From assembly GCA_002733495.1 (NCBI GenBank), contig NVVV01000008.1, positions 15,498-79,135 on the forward strand: a stretch of DNA of 63,638 nucleotides, in the 5' to 3' direction. The translations under genes and the position numbers were made by a program. Source of the stretch: Robiginitomaculum sp. GTDB taxonomy: Bacteria > Pseudomonadota > Alphaproteobacteria > Caulobacterales > Maricaulaceae. Each line of letters begins with the position of its first letter. The stretch's first letter is position 1. The notes below the pieces were generated by a model. It had not been told where the DNA came from. It ran no database searches and worked only from the letters and a program-made list of their open reading frames with translations. Below are positions 1 through 8,473 of this stretch, one piece after another.

Positions 1-134
1 TGAAGTTCACGCCGCAACTGCTGTTCCTGGCCGATAACAGCTTTGATCAAGCTGGTCATATCAGCGAGTTGTTGCATCGCCCTGATGTTGCCCGCGATTT
101 GGCTCGCGACGAAACGTCTGATGACGAGCGCTAG
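1..134 (+). CDS. rbfA: Ribosome-binding factor A, C-terminal end (partial)
   Basis: Only the last 43 codons are in the window; the frame begins at base 3 and ends with TAG at 132-134. RbfA binds the 30S subunit late in assembly and helps mature the 5' end of 16S rRNA. The visible tail contains PQLLFLADNSFDQAGHISEL, matching the family's conserved C-terminal strand and helix (P-x-L-x-F-x-x-D-x-S, then I-x-x-LL). It is followed by an acidic tail rich in Asp and Glu. Position immediately upstream of truB, rpsO and pnp is the classical bacterial order and supports the call. The remainder of the gene lies to the left of the window. Confidence 0.85.
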   Translation, partial: KFTPQLLFLADNSFDQAGHISELLHRPDVARDLARDETSDDER

Positions 135-149
135 TGCCGTTATTCCTCT

Positions 150-174
150 ATCCTTCGACACGCTGAGGGTGATG
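150..174 (+). repeat. REP-like repeat fragment between rbfA and truB
   Basis: A 25-base stretch beginning ATCCTTCGACACGC and ending GAGGGTGATG resembles one arm of the palindromic repeat found at 25040-25064 (two substitutions and a changed end) and the longer copy at 4016-4055. It sits in the 47-base gap between rbfA and truB, so it would be transcribed with the operon. Seen directly; membership of one family is inferred from the shared ATCCTTCGA start and GG-TGA end. Confidence 0.55.
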
Positions 175-181
175 TTTAATC

Positions 182-1129
182 ATGGGACGCACGCGTAAAA
201 AGGGTAAGGACATCACCGGCTGGCTGGTGCTGGACAAGCCGTTGGGCCTGACCTCCACCCAGGCACTGGGCAAGGCCCGGTGGTTGCTGGACGCCAAAAA
301 GGCCGGCCATGCGGGCACGCTGGACCCATTGGCCAGCGGCGTGCTGCCTTTGGCCTTTGGCGAGGCCACCAAAACCATAAACTTTATGATGGATGCGCGC
401 AAAACCTATGAATTTACAGTGCAATGGGGCCAATCCACCACGACGTTGGATGCCGAAGGGGAAGTAACGGGCACCTCTGATGTGCGCCCGGATCGCGCCG
501 CCATTGAGGGTGTACTGGGCCAGTTCATTGGCGATATCGAACAGATGCCACCCGCGTTTTCCGCCATCAAGGTGGATGGAAAACGCGCCTATGATCTGGC
601 CCGCGCCGGCGAAGAGGTGGTGCTGAGAGCGCGCCCCGTGCGCATTGATGCCCTGACCCTTCAGGACATACCCGATGCGGATCATGCCGGTTTCACGGTA
701 CAGTGTGGCAAGGGTACCTATGTGCGCTCACTCATGCGCGATATAGCGGTTGCTCTTGGCGCCCATGGTCATGTGGTGCGCCTTCGCCGTACCCGTGTGG
801 GGCCGTTTGAGGCGGCGCAGGCCATTGGCCTTGAGGCGCTTGAAGAACGGGCCACAAAAGGTGATGCTTTGGAGACTCTGAAACCGTTGCACAGCGCCTT
901 GGCTGATCTGGTCAGTTTATCTCTTGGCATTGATCAGGCACAGGATGTGCGCCATGGCCGGGAAATTTTGCTGAGCCCGGAACAACAACAGGCGGTTTTG
1001 GCGCGTGGTGCACCAGAGGATGCACCGCGTTATGCCCATCTGGACGAAGAACCAATTGCCATTGGCAGGCAGGAAGGTGTGGTTTTCAAACCCGTGAGAG
1101 TCTTTAACAAGAGCGCTTGCGAGAACTGA
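182..1129 (+). CDS. truB: tRNA pseudouridine(55) synthase TruB
   Basis: Converts uridine 55 in the T loop of tRNAs to pseudouridine. At 315 aa it is the usual length. The catalytic motif GHAGTLDPLASG places the nucleophilic Asp at residue 48, the same number as in E. coli TruB. KAGHAGTLDP follows an N-terminal LDKPLGLTS block typical of the family, and the RNA-binding KGTYVRSL motif lies near residue 180. The C-terminal part corresponds to the PUA-like extension. It lies 47 bases after rbfA on the same strand, with a repeat fragment in the gap, and is followed by rpsO and pnp. Function is secure from family knowledge. Confidence 0.97.
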   Translation: MGRTRKKGKDITGWLVLDKPLGLTSTQALGKARWLLDAKKAGHAGTLDPLASGVLPLAFGEATKTINFMMDARKTYEFTVQWGQSTTTLDAEGEVTGTSDVRPDRAAIEGVLGQFIGDIEQMPPAFSAIKVDGKRAYDLARAGEEVVLRARPVRIDALTLQDIPDADHAGFTVQCGKGTYVRSLMRDIAVALGAHGHVVRLRRTRVGPFEAAQAIGLEALEERATKGDALETLKPLHSALADLVSLSLGIDQAQDVRHGREILLSPEQQQAVLARGAPEDAPRYAHLDEEPIAIGRQEGVVFKPVRVFNKSACEN

Positions 1130-1151
1130 AACACGGCCAACCCTCTAAAGC

Positions 1152-1179
1152 GTCATTGCCCAACCCGTCGGGCAATGAC
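1152..1179. repeat. Perfect hairpin between truB and rpsO
   Basis: GTCATTGCCC and GGGCAATGAC form a perfect 10-bp inverted repeat around an 8-base loop. No T-run follows, so it is not a standard intrinsic terminator. The GTCATTGC arm resembles the arm of the composite repeat at 35288-35357, suggesting a dispersed palindrome rather than a gene-specific signal. It may stabilise the truB 3' end or attenuate readthrough into rpsO. Confidence 0.6.
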
Positions 1180-1275
1180 AAGTTGAGGAAATTGACTGTG
1201 TATTCGCAGCACCACATCCCTTGCATTTGCGAGATTTTTCGCCCATAAGCCCCTCGCATTACCTGACCTTGCTGG

Positions 1276-1313
1276 ACGGCGTCTTGGCAAGGCCATCATG
1301 TTAATGACGCCGT
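1276..1313 (+). promoter_or_regulatory. Candidate S15 autoregulatory leader of rpsO
   Basis: ACGGCGTC (1276-1283) pairs perfectly with GACGCCGT (1306-1313), and a smaller TGGC/GCCA hairpin lies inside. The outer stem ends one base before the purine-rich Shine-Dalgarno stretch GGAGAAG, 6 bases or so from the rpsO ATG. Structured rpsO leaders through which S15 represses its own translation are known, with different folds in different bacteria. The pairing is seen; the regulatory role is inference. Confidence 0.45.
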
Positions 1314-1325
1314 GGAGAAGAAAAG

Positions 1326-1595
1326 ATGTCGATTACCACTGAGCGCAAAGCTGAGTTGATTAAAAAGTTTGCACAAACCAAAGGTGATACCGGGTCTCCG
1401 GAAGTACAGGTCGCAATCCTGTCAGACCGTATCCTGACCCTCACCGAACACTTCAAAATGCACAAGAAGGATAACCATTCGCGTCGCGGATTGTTGAAAA
1501 TGGTTTCCCAGCGCCGCCGCCTTCTTGACTATCTGAAACGCGAGAATCTTTCTCGCTATCAGGCGCTGATTAAAGAGCTTGGCCTGCGTCGCTAG
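1326..1595 (+). CDS. rpsO: 30S ribosomal protein S15
   Basis: Primary-binding small-subunit protein that recognises the central domain of 16S rRNA. It has 89 aa, the standard length. The signature [19 protein letters not shown] is intact, with the conserved H-x-K-D-x-H-S-R-R-G core at about residues 42-52, and the protein ends LIKELGLRR as expected. A strong GGAGAAGAAAAG ribosome binding site precedes the ATG. It lies between truB and pnp; the leader contains a candidate autoregulatory hairpin. Confidence 0.98.
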   Translation: MSITTERKAELIKKFAQTKGDTGSPEVQVAILSDRILTLTEHFKMHKKDNHSRRGLLKMVSQRRRLLDYLKRENLSRYQALIKELGLRR

Positions 1596-1620
1596 GACGT
1601 CGCCCACGCGAAATGCAAGG

Positions 1621-1643
1621 GCCATGCGCATGGGGCGCATGGC
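1621..1643 (+). promoter_or_regulatory. Hairpin in the pnp leader
   Basis: GCCATGCGC and GCGCATGGC form a perfect 9-bp stem with a 5-base loop in the 65-base rpsO-pnp gap, five bases before the pnp ribosome binding site (AGAGGAAAA). In E. coli a stem-loop at the same place is cut by RNase III and allows PNPase to autoregulate its mRNA. Equivalence here is inferred from position and shape only; the stem is much shorter than the E. coli one. Confidence 0.45.
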
Positions 1644-1660
1644 ATTAGAGGAAAACTCAT

Positions 1661-3784
1661 ATGTTTGATATTCAAAAAGAAACCATTGACTGGGAAGGTC
1701 GTGACCTGACCCTAGAGACCGGGCGCATTGCCCGCCAGGCACAAGGCTCCGTTCTGGCCACCTATGGCGAAACCAGTGTTCTGGCCGCCGTAACATACGC
1801 CAAAGAGCCAAAACCGGGCATGGATTTCTTTCCACTGACCGTAAATTATACCGAAAAATATTATGCCGCTGGTCGTATTCCCGGCGGCTTTTTCAAGCGT
1901 GAAGGCCGTCCGACCGAAAAAGACACCCTGACCTCACGCCTGATTGACCGTCCGATCCGCCCGCTGTTTGCCAAGGGTTTTAAAAACGAAGTTCAGGTGA
2001 TTTTGACTGTGCTCAGCCATGATCAGGAAAATGATCCTGATGTGCTGGCCATGGTGGCCGCTTCTGCGGCACTGGCGCTTTCGGGCGCACCGTTCATGGG
2101 CCCTATCGCCGGTGCGCGTGTGGCCTTGATCGATGGCGAATATGTGGTCAACCCAACCATTGATGAAATGGCCGAGACCGAGCTGGACCTACTGGTTGCC
2201 GGCACCAAGGACGCGGTGATGATGGTTGAATCCGAAGCCAAGGAATTGTCTGAAGACGATATGCTGGGCGCGGTGATGGCTGGCCATGAGGCCATGCAGC
2301 CGGTTATCGAAATGATCGAACGTCTGGCCAAAAAAGCGGCCAAGCCTGCTTTTAAATTTACCTCGCCAGACCATTCAAAGGAAAAAGCCGCCGCCAAAAA
2401 ATTGGTTGGTGCCGCCATGACCAAAGCTTACAAGATCACTGACAAGCTGGAACGTCAGGACGCGGTTGGTGCTGCCAAAGACAAGGCACGCGCGGCCCTT
2501 GCCCAGTCAGAAGATAATCCAGATGGCATGTCTTCAGATATTTTGGGCGGTGTGCTCAAATCATTGGAAGCCGATGTGGTTCGCGGCAACATCATCAAAA
2601 CCGGCAAACGGATTGATGGTCGTAAACTGGATCAGGTGCGCCCGATCATTGGCGAAACGGCGGTTCTGCCTCGTACCCACGGCTCAGCGCTGTTTACACG
2701 CGGTGAAACCCAGGCACTGGTGATAGCCACGCTGGGCACCGGCGATGATGAGCAATTCATCGACGCTCTGACCGGCACCACCAAGGAAAACTTCCTGCTG
2801 CATTATAACTTCCCGCCCTATTCGGTAGGTGAAGCCCGCCGTATGGGCCCTCCGGGCCGCCGGGAAATTGGTCACGGCAAGCTGGCATGGCGTGCCATGC
2901 GTGCGGTTCTGCCTTCAAAGGAAGATTTCCCTTACACCATACGTCTGGTGTCTGAGATCACCGAATCCAATGGCTCATCATCCATGGCCACGGTTTGCGG
3001 TGCCTCTTTGGCGCTTATGGATGCCGGTGTGCCGATCAGCCGTCCGGTCTCTGGTATCGCCATGGGCCTGATCAAGGAAAAAGACGGCATTGCCGTTCTT
3101 TCCGACATTTTGGGCGACGAAGATCATCTTGGCGATATGGATTTCAAAGTAGCCGGTACTGAAAAAGGTATCACCTCTTTGCAAATGGACATCAAAATCG
3201 CCGGGATCACCGAAGACATCATGAACACCGCGCTGGAACAAGCCAAAGCGGGCCGCATGCATATCCTTGGTGAAATGAACAAAGCGCTTAGCGCCTCTCG
3301 TGATGAAGTTGGTGAATTTGCCCCGCGCATTGAAACCATCACGGTTGCCAAAGACAAAATCCGCGAGGTCATCGGGACGGGCGGCAAGGTTATTCGCCAG
3401 ATCGTCGAAGAAACCGGCGCCAAGATCGACATCAGTGATGATGGCGTGATCAAAATCGCCTCCAGCGATGGCGCCGCGATCAAGGCCGCTATGGACTGGA
3501 TCAAAGGCATTGCCGCTGAGCCGGAACTGGGCGAAATTTATGACGGTACCGTGGTCAAAACCATGGACTTTGGTGCCTTTGTGAACTTCTTTGGTCCCAA
3601 AGATGGTCTGGTACACATCAGCCAACTTGCGCCTGAGCGCGTCAACAACACCACCGACGTGGTCAAGGAAGGCGACAAGGTTAAGGTCAAGGTTCTTGGC
3701 TTTGATGATCGTGGCAAGGTTCGCCTGTCCATGAAGGTCGTCAATCAGGAAACCGGCGAAGAGATCAAATCCGAAGAGGATTGA
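1661..3784 (+). CDS. pnp: Polyribonucleotide nucleotidyltransferase (PNPase)
   Basis: Phosphorolytic 3'-5' exoribonuclease of the RNA degradosome. The 707-aa protein has the expected order: first RNase PH-like domain (about 10-215), helical linker, second catalytic RNase PH domain (about 310-540), KH domain with [11 protein letters not shown] near residue 568, and an S1 domain at the end with [32 protein letters not shown] in the first domain and [11 protein letters not shown] before the second are family hallmarks. The ATG follows AGAGGAAAACTCAT. A strong intrinsic terminator follows after about 30 bases. Confidence 0.98.
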   Translation: MFDIQKETIDWEGRDLTLETGRIARQAQGSVLATYGETSVLAAVTYAKEPKPGMDFFPLTVNYTEKYYAAGRIPGGFFKREGRPTEKDTLTSRLIDRPIRPLFAKGFKNEVQVILTVLSHDQENDPDVLAMVAASAALALSGAPFMGPIAGARVALIDGEYVVNPTIDEMAETELDLLVAGTKDAVMMVESEAKELSEDDMLGAVMAGHEAMQPVIEMIERLAKKAAKPAFKFTSPDHSKEKAAAKKLVGAAMTKAYKITDKLERQDAVGAAKDKARAALAQSEDNPDGMSSDILGGVLKSLEADVVRGNIIKTGKRIDGRKLDQVRPIIGETAVLPRTHGSALFTRGETQALVIATLGTGDDEQFIDALTGTTKENFLLHYNFPPYSVGEARRMGPPGRREIGHGKLAWRAMRAVLPSKEDFPYTIRLVSEITESNGSSSMATVCGASLALMDAGVPISRPVSGIAMGLIKEKDGIAVLSDILGDEDHLGDMDFKVAGTEKGITSLQMDIKIAGITEDIMNTALEQAKAGRMHILGEMNKALSASRDEVGEFAPRIETITVAKDKIREVIGTGGKVIRQIVEETGAKIDISDDGVIKIASSDGAAIKAAMDWIKGIAAEPELGEIYDGTVVKTMDFGAFVNFFGPKDGLVHISQLAPERVNNTTDVVKEGDKVKVKVLGFDDRGKVRLSMKVVNQETGEEIKSEED

Positions 3785-3812
3785 TTTCTTAAAGTCTGAT
3801 TTTTGAATATTG

Positions 3813-3843
3813 AAAAACCCCGGACCTCGCGTCCGGGGTTTTT
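3813..3843. terminator. Intrinsic terminator after pnp
   Basis: A 13-bp perfect stem (AAAAACCCCGGAC with GTCCGGGGTTTTT) around the loop CTCGC, followed by one more T. The A-run on one side and T-run on the other make it usable from both directions, although only pnp transcription from the left is close by. It starts 29 bases after the pnp stop. Confidence 0.93.
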
Positions 3844-3910
3844 TATGTTTGGCGTTCTCTATCCTTCGGCAGCCTCATCAGCAGTTAGCCAAAAAATGGA
3901 GGGACATAAG

Positions 3911-3994
3911 CCAGGGTCCCCGGGCGTAAGACCCGGGGTCTATTATCTACTGTATGGTTCCCGGATAAGGCTCACGCCTTTCCGGGAACCCTGG
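3911..3994. repeat. Composite palindrome: two hairpins inside terminal inverted repeats
   Basis: Outer arms CCAGGGT (3911-3917) and ACCCTGG (3988-3994) are perfect inverted repeats. Inside are two hairpins: CCCCGGG/CCCGGGG at 3918-3938 and GGTTCCCGGA/TCCGGGAACC at 3956-3990, the second with an inner AGGC/GCCT extension. The whole could fold as a three-way junction. The same plan with other sequence recurs at 35288-35357, again between convergent genes. Confidence 0.65.
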
Positions 3995-4015
3995 ATAGAT
4001 AAGCAAAACAAAGGA

Positions 4016-4055
4016 CCTCACCCTGAGGTGCGAACGAAGTGAGCCTCGAAGGATG
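4016..4055 (-). repeat. REP-like repeat copy
   Basis: Read on the minus strand it begins CATCCTTCGAGGC and ends CAGGGTGAGG, the same borders as the repeats at 150-174 and 25040-25139 but with a longer middle containing CTCACTTCGTTCGCACCTC. Similar sequences are common intergenic repeats in sphingomonad-like alphaproteobacteria; that statement is from general knowledge, not a search. Confidence 0.6.
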
Positions 4056-4166
4056 GGAAAGCACATACAAAATTCCAGACCGTGCGTATATTATGAGTGG
4101 TTTTGTAGGCAAGGCACAGGGGTTTATATTGCGCAAAATTCCCGGATATCAGGTTTAATCTAACGG

Positions 4167-4181
4167 TTAACAAACAGTTAA
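4167..4181. promoter_or_regulatory. TTAA-N7-TTAA (CtrA-box-like) sequence
   Basis: TTAACAAACAGTTAA matches the spacing of the CtrA response-regulator box used in alphaproteobacterial cell-cycle control. It lies downstream of pyrF and pnp, with no gene start nearby, so it may be chance in an AT-rich tail. Confidence 0.2.
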
Positions 4182-4239
4182 TCGGGAAAATTATTCCAGC
4201 ACCGCCAATAAATGTTGGGTGAATTATCCAGCAAAGGGC

Positions 4240-5106
4240 TTAGCCTTCCAGGGCGCGCATAATGTCCTTGTGGGTGCGGGCTAGGGCCGCATCAAACAGA
4301 GTTTCCCAATCTTTTAGGGTCGTGGCCTGATCTGCATTTTGTGGATAGAGCACGCCGCGCGAAGAATTAACCACCACGCCTTGCCCATCGCGCGCAGCGA
4401 TAACCGCATCTTTGGCGCTGCCGCCTTGCGCCCCGTAACCGGGCACCAAAAAAGGCGAGTGGGGCAAGATATGGCGCAGGCGTTGGGCTTCATGCGGGGC
4501 GGTCGCCCCCACCACCACCATCAGAGAAGACCAGCCGCTTTGCGGGCCTTTGCGTTCGCGGGCAAAGGGGGCGAGCGTTTGGGCAATATGCTGGTAGAGC
4601 GTGTTTTTTTCTATCATCAGGTCTTCAAAGTCAGCGGCCCCGGGATTAGAGGTGCGCACCAGCACAATAACCCCTTTATCATTGTCATCGGCGACGCTTA
4701 GAAAAGGCTCCAGCGTATCCATGCCCATATAGGGGTTTACCGTGATGGCATCGCACCAAACCCAGGCATTTGGGCCTAAATAAGCCGCCGCATAAGCGCT
4801 GGCGGTGGAGCCAATATCGCCGCGTTTTGCATCCATCAACACCAGCAATTTTCGGGTTTTGGCATGGGCACAAAGGCGCGCCATTAGCGCCAGCCCATCG
4901 GGACCATGGCGTTCAAAAAAAGCGATTTGTGGCTTGATGATACTGGCTTTACCCGCAAGGCGATCCAACACCGCCATAAAAAAAGCCTCAACACCTGGCA
5001 GGCCTTCACCAAAGAGCGCCGGAATGCGCCCCGAATGCGGGTCCAGCCCAACGCAAAGGGGGCCAGTTTTTGCAATGGCATGCGCCAATTGATCGCCAAA
5101 ATGCAT
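4240..5106 (-). CDS. pyrF: Orotidine 5'-phosphate decarboxylase (type 2)
   Basis: Decarboxylates OMP to UMP in the last step of de novo pyrimidine synthesis. The motif DAKRGDIGSTA (Asp92, Lys94, Asp97 from the chosen start) is the catalytic Asp-Lys-x-x-Asp of the longer, mycobacterial-type PyrF. The protein begins by binding-site residues CVGLDPHSGR and ends with the phosphate-binding stretch VPGYGAQGG...VVNSSRGVLYP. I chose the ATG at 5106 (288 aa) because GAGGGA lies seven bases upstream; an open frame extends 11 codons further. It is convergent with pnp and 50 bases from the DUF4149-like gene upstream. Confidence 0.93.
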   Translation of the reverse strand: MHFGDQLAHAIAKTGPLCVGLDPHSGRIPALFGEGLPGVEAFFMAVLDRLAGKASIIKPQIAFFERHGPDGLALMARLCAHAKTRKLLVLMDAKRGDIGSTASAYAAAYLGPNAWVWCDAITVNPYMGMDTLEPFLSVADDNDKGVIVLVRTSNPGAADFEDLMIEKNTLYQHIAQTLAPFARERKGPQSGWSSLMVVVGATAPHEAQRLRHILPHSPFLVPGYGAQGGSAKDAVIAARDGQGVVVNSSRGVLYPQNADQATTLKDWETLFDAALARTHKDIMRALEG

Positions 5107-5156
5107 GATATTCCCTCTTGTCTGCGTAAAATTCCGCACACGCTTGGGACATTAGA

Positions 5157-5594
5157 TTACCCGAAAGCCAGAAACCCGCAAGCGGCCAAAAGCGCCACAT
5201 ATTGCAAGGCATTGGCGCGCACGGCCTGACCTCGGGCTTTGCGAAAATCAGCCAGCGCCAATTCATCGCCGGCGCGGGCAGCATCGCGGGCCTGTTCCAG
5301 TGTGGGTGTGATCGACCAACCGGCCCACAAAAAGGCGCAAGCGGCAATGATCAGGATCGCCGCGCCCGGTGTCTGATTGCCAAAGGCAGAGAAAAGGGCG
5401 GCAGCAGCGCTCAACAGGGCGAACAGATCAAAGGCACGGGGGAAGACCGCGCGGCTGAGCAGAAGGACGGTTTTTGACGATCCAGCCTTTCCTGCAGCCG
5501 GGGCAACAAAAAAAGCAAAAAAGGACATGGCACCAAGAATGGCGGCGGTCAAAGCAAGGGCAATAGCGATCACGATCTGTCTCCGGCGTATCAT
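5157..5594 (-). CDS. DUF4149-like integral membrane protein
   Basis: 145 aa with about four hydrophobic segments (near residues 7-32, 52-74, 77-97 and 127-145). The first helix is followed by FFAFFVAPAAG, resembling the F-x-x-F-x-x-P start of DUF4149-type membrane proteins. No catalytic residues are visible and the function is unknown. It lies between pyrF and the DUF4167 gene on the same strand, 50 bases upstream of pyrF, so cotranscription with pyrF is possible. The family assignment is moderate, made from the pattern of membrane segments and the N-terminal motif. Confidence 0.6.
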   Translation of the reverse strand: MIRRRQIVIAIALALTAAILGAMSFFAFFVAPAAGKAGSSKTVLLLSRAVFPRAFDLFALLSAAAALFSAFGNQTPGAAILIIAACAFLWAGWSITPTLEQARDAARAGDELALADFRKARGQAVRANALQYVALLAACGFLAFG

Positions 5595-5679
5595 TTCGAC
5601 GCGTTTTTAAAGAAAACGCGTCCCGATACGGCCTGTTTTGCAAAAACCGCGCCGAAAAGCGCTGTTCCCGGCAGAAAGC

Positions 5680-6282
5680 TTATGCGGAGGTTTCGTCACT
5701 TTGTGCGGCGGGGCCCGCATCCTTAGCTGCGGCAGTCGGACGGCGCACACGGCGTCTGGGGGTGCGTGCCGGTTTGGCCGAGGTCGCTTCTGGGCTAACT
5801 TCTGGCGTTACAACATCCATGGGTCCGGTGCCATTTGCGGTATTATCGGCGACCGGAATTGCGGCGGGCATGATCACTGGCGCCTGGGCAGGGGCCGGTG
5901 CAGGGGGTTCGCTGGGCTGAGGGGCGTTTTCTGGCGCGGCCTCGCGGCGTTCACGCTGGTCTTGTTGTTGCTGGGCCTTGCGGGCATCATATTGCGCCTG
6001 ACGGGCGGCGCGCTGGGCGGTTTGTTCTTCATCGCGGGCCTCACGCTGGGCCTGTTGGGTGCGCATGACCCGGTAATAGTGCTCGGCAAACTGCATATAG
6101 TTTTCTGCCATGACGCGGTCGCCAGAGAGGTTCGCATCGTGGGCCAATTGCTGGTATTTCTCGTGTATGGTCGATAGCGCCCCGCGAACCTTGACGCCGG
6201 GGCCATTGCTTTCCATGGCCCGGTTGGCATTTGGCGGTCTGTTGTTATTGTTATTGCGGCTACGGCCTCTTTGGCGTTTCAT
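5680..6282 (-). CDS. DUF4167 domain protein
   Basis: 200 aa. The N terminus is basic with an Asn run (RSRNNNNNRPPNANRAMESN), followed by the DUF4167 core GVKVRGALSTIHEKYQQLA and GDRVMAENYMQFAEHYYRV at residues 30-73. The rest is a long low-complexity tail rich in Gln/Arg/Glu, then Pro/Ala, ending in basic residues, probably disordered and nucleic-acid or ribosome associated. The domain is largely alphaproteobacterial and commonly sits next to prmC/prfA, as here. Function is not established; the basic ends and the neighbours suggest a link to RNA or translation. Confidence 0.88.
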   Translation of the reverse strand: MKRQRGRSRNNNNNRPPNANRAMESNGPGVKVRGALSTIHEKYQQLAHDANLSGDRVMAENYMQFAEHYYRVMRTQQAQREARDEEQTAQRAARQAQYDARKAQQQQDQRERREAAPENAPQPSEPPAPAPAQAPVIMPAAIPVADNTANGTGPMDVVTPEVSPEATSAKPARTPRRRVRRPTAAAKDAGPAAQSDETSA

Positions 6283-6508
6283 GCCTGATGTCCTTGAAAT
6301 TCTCTATCTGCACCGGGCCTGTCATCAAGGATGCAGGCTGTCTCAATGCGTTGTTTGCTGCGTGCGTACCATACGCTAAACGCGTTTCATTCCAGTCCAC
6401 AAAATGTTCTAAAAGTGGGTGGAGGGACGAAAGGCGACCTCGCCTAGTGCGTCCTTAATTAATACTAGCCCCCTGAGCGATGCATTCCAAGCGTTTTCTA
6501 CTGCGCAA

Positions 6509-7384
6509 TCAGTCCCGCCGCCCACAAAGCACACGATCTCGCCCGGTAAGATCCAGAAACAATGATATTTCTTTCAGGCTTTCAGTGTTTTGCGCTAGTG
6601 CCATAAGGGCCAAACCCTGATCGCCGCCGATCTCGAAGGCAAAAAACCCACCCGGTTTCAGATAGGCAGGCATAAGGGGTAAAAGCGTCCGGTAAGCATC
6701 CAGACCGTCCGCGCCGCCATCCAGCGCCAGCATAGGCTCAAAGCTGCGCACTTCGGGGTCCAGCCCTGCAATTTCTGCATGGGGTATATAAGGCGGATTA
6801 GCCGCCACAAGGTCAAACGGGGCGTGCGCAAGGGCAGCGTCCCAATCGCCTTCAATAAAGCGCACACGGGTATCAAGGCCAAGAGCCGCCGCATTGGTGC
6901 GGGCAATGTCCAGCGCCTTGGCTGAGCGATCAACGGCCATGCCATGGGCCTCTTTTCGTTCACTCAAGAGCGCCAGTATGATGGCCCCTGACCCGGTGCC
7001 AAGGTCCAGGATTTTTGCCGAGCCATTGTTTACGTTTTGCAAGGCCAGTTCAATCAGGCGTTCGGTTTCCGGGCGCGGGGTTAGAACATCTTTAGTGACG
7101 GTAAGGTCCAGGGTCCAAAACCCCCAGGAACCCAGGATTTGCGATAAAGGTTCGCGGGCCTCGCGCCGGGCGCACAAGCTTTGCAATTGCGTCGCTTCTT
7201 TTTCCTCAAGACAGCGCTCCGGGTCCAGCCATTGCGCCCGGTCACCATTTACCAGAACGGCGCTGAGCAGATAACGCGCATCCAGATCAGCGTTTTCGAT
7301 ACCAGCGTCTTGCAGGCGCTTTGTCAGCGCGCGCCTAGCGGTAAAAACGCGATCACCAGCCCGGACCGGGACTGCTTGGCTCAC
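6509..7384 (-). CDS. prmC: Peptide chain release factor N5-glutamine methyltransferase
   Basis: Methylates the Gln of the GGQ motif in release factors using S-adenosylmethionine. 291 aa with the SAM motif [11 protein letters not shown] near residue 120 and the catalytic NPPY in [12 protein letters not shown] near residue 194, preceded by the helical N-terminal substrate-binding domain. The start is a GTG (7382-7384) that overlaps the prfA stop as GTGA, so it is translationally coupled to its own substrate's gene. RPETERL in the early catalytic domain is a further hallmark. Confidence 0.96.
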   Translation of the reverse strand: MSQAVPVRAGDRVFTARRALTKRLQDAGIENADLDARYLLSAVLVNGDRAQWLDPERCLEEKEATQLQSLCARREAREPLSQILGSWGFWTLDLTVTKDVLTPRPETERLIELALQNVNNGSAKILDLGTGSGAIILALLSERKEAHGMAVDRSAKALDIARTNAAALGLDTRVRFIEGDWDAALAHAPFDLVAANPPYIPHAEIAGLDPEVRSFEPMLALDGGADGLDAYRTLLPLMPAYLKPGGFFAFEIGGDQGLALMALAQNTESLKEISLFLDLTGRDRVLCGRRD

Positions 7385-8472
7385 CCTTGGCCCTCGGTTT
7401 CCATGGCGGCCAGTTTGGCGGCCTGATCTTCGGCCAAAAGCGCGTCTATGACCTCGCCCAGGGCTTCGCCGGCAATCACTTTGCCAAGATTATAAAGCGT
7501 CAGATTAATACGGTGATCGGTAACCCGGCCTTGGGGGAAGTTATAGGTGCGAATGCGCTCCGAGCGATCGCCCGAGCCAATTTGCCCTTTGCGATCAGCG
7601 GCGCGGATGGAATCAACGCGCTGGCGTTCGGCTTCATAAAGCCGGGCCTTTAGCACTTGCATGGCCTTGGCGCGGTTCTTGTGCTGGGACTTTTCATCCT
7701 GTTGCGAGGCAACTATGCCGGTGGGGATATGGGTGATCCGCACCGCAGAATCGGTGGTGTTCACCGACTGACCACCAGGACCAGAGGCGCGAAACACATC
7801 AATGCGCAAATCCTTGTCTTCGATTTTAATGTCCACGTCTTCGGGTTCGGGCAGCACTGCGACCGTGGCTGCCGAGGTGTGAATGCGCCCTTGGGTTTCT
7901 GTATCCGGTACGCGCTGGACCCGGTGCACACCGGATTCAAATTTCAACCGCCCATAGGTATTATCGCCCTTGATCGAGGCAATGACTTCCTTATAGCCGC
8001 CCATTTCACCGTCCGAAGCAGACACCAATTCCATTTTCCAGCCCTGAAGCTGGGCAAAGCGCTGATACATGCGAAAAAGATCACCGGCAAAAAGCGCCGC
8101 TTCATCGCCCCCGGTACCAGCCCGCACTTCCAGCATGACCGGCGCGCCATCATCCTTGTCCTTTGGCAATAACATGATCTGCATGTCGTGTTCGCGTTTG
8201 GGCAAGGTGTCTTTAAGGGCCTCATACTCTTCGCGCATCATGGCTTGCATATCGGCATCCTCGCCGCCTTCGGCCAGCATCTCCTCCAGATCAGCAATTT
8301 CGCTGCGCAAAATGTTTAGCGCGCGCGCCGCCTTGGCCACGGGCATCAGGGCCGCATGTTCCTTGGACAGCGCAACGATTTCGTTGCTGTCCGTGGTGGC
8401 GCCCATGCGCGCTTCGATTTGATCGAAGCGATCAACAACCTGGTCCAGACGAGATTGGGGAATATGCGCCAT
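7381..8472 (-). CDS. prfA: Peptide chain release factor 1
   Basis: Recognises UAA and UAG and triggers peptide release. The peptidyl-hydrolysis motif [11 protein letters not shown] is intact, and the codon-recognition tripeptide is PDT in [11 protein letters not shown], a PxT variant of the E. coli [13 protein letters not shown] and [15 protein letters not shown] are class-I RF signatures. I chose ATG at 8472 (363 aa, [11 protein letters not shown]), which is one base after the ispG stop; the open frame runs 24 codons further into ispG. It overlaps prmC by 4 bases. Confidence 0.96.
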   Translation of the reverse strand: MAHIPQSRLDQVVDRFDQIEARMGATTDSNEIVALSKEHAALMPVAKAARALNILRSEIADLEEMLAEGGEDADMQAMMREEYEALKDTLPKREHDMQIMLLPKDKDDGAPVMLEVRAGTGGDEAALFAGDLFRMYQRFAQLQGWKMELVSASDGEMGGYKEVIASIKGDNTYGRLKFESGVHRVQRVPDTETQGRIHTSAATVAVLPEPEDVDIKIEDKDLRIDVFRASGPGGQSVNTTDSAVRITHIPTGIVASQQDEKSQHKNRAKAMQVLKARLYEAERQRVDSIRAADRKGQIGSGDRSERIRTYNFPQGRVTDHRINLTLYNLGKVIAGEALGEVIDALLAEDQAAKLAAMETEGQG

Positions 8473-8473
8473 A

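Larger units (their letters stand above)
3785..4239. other. Gene-free interval between convergent pnp and pyrF
   Basis: 455 bases without a convincing gene. It holds the pnp terminator, an 84-base composite palindrome (3911-3994), a 40-base REP-like repeat (4016-4055) and an AT-rich tail with a TTAA-N7-TTAA sequence. A 79-codon open frame at 3803-4042 runs through the terminator and both repeats, has no ribosome binding site and was not accepted. Confidence 0.7.

Noticed and set aside
3803-4042. 79-codon open frame after pnp
   Set aside because: It starts inside the terminator region, crosses both palindromic repeats, and has no ribosome binding site or family resemblance.
7500-8300. Long open frames antisense to prfA
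   Set aside because: Typical shadow frames of GC-rich coding sequence; no starts or domains.
7381-8472. PDT instead of PAT in RF1 as an altered codon-recognition motif
   Set aside because: The family motif is PxT and variants such as PET and PVT occur in normal RF1 proteins, so no change of codon specificity is implied.
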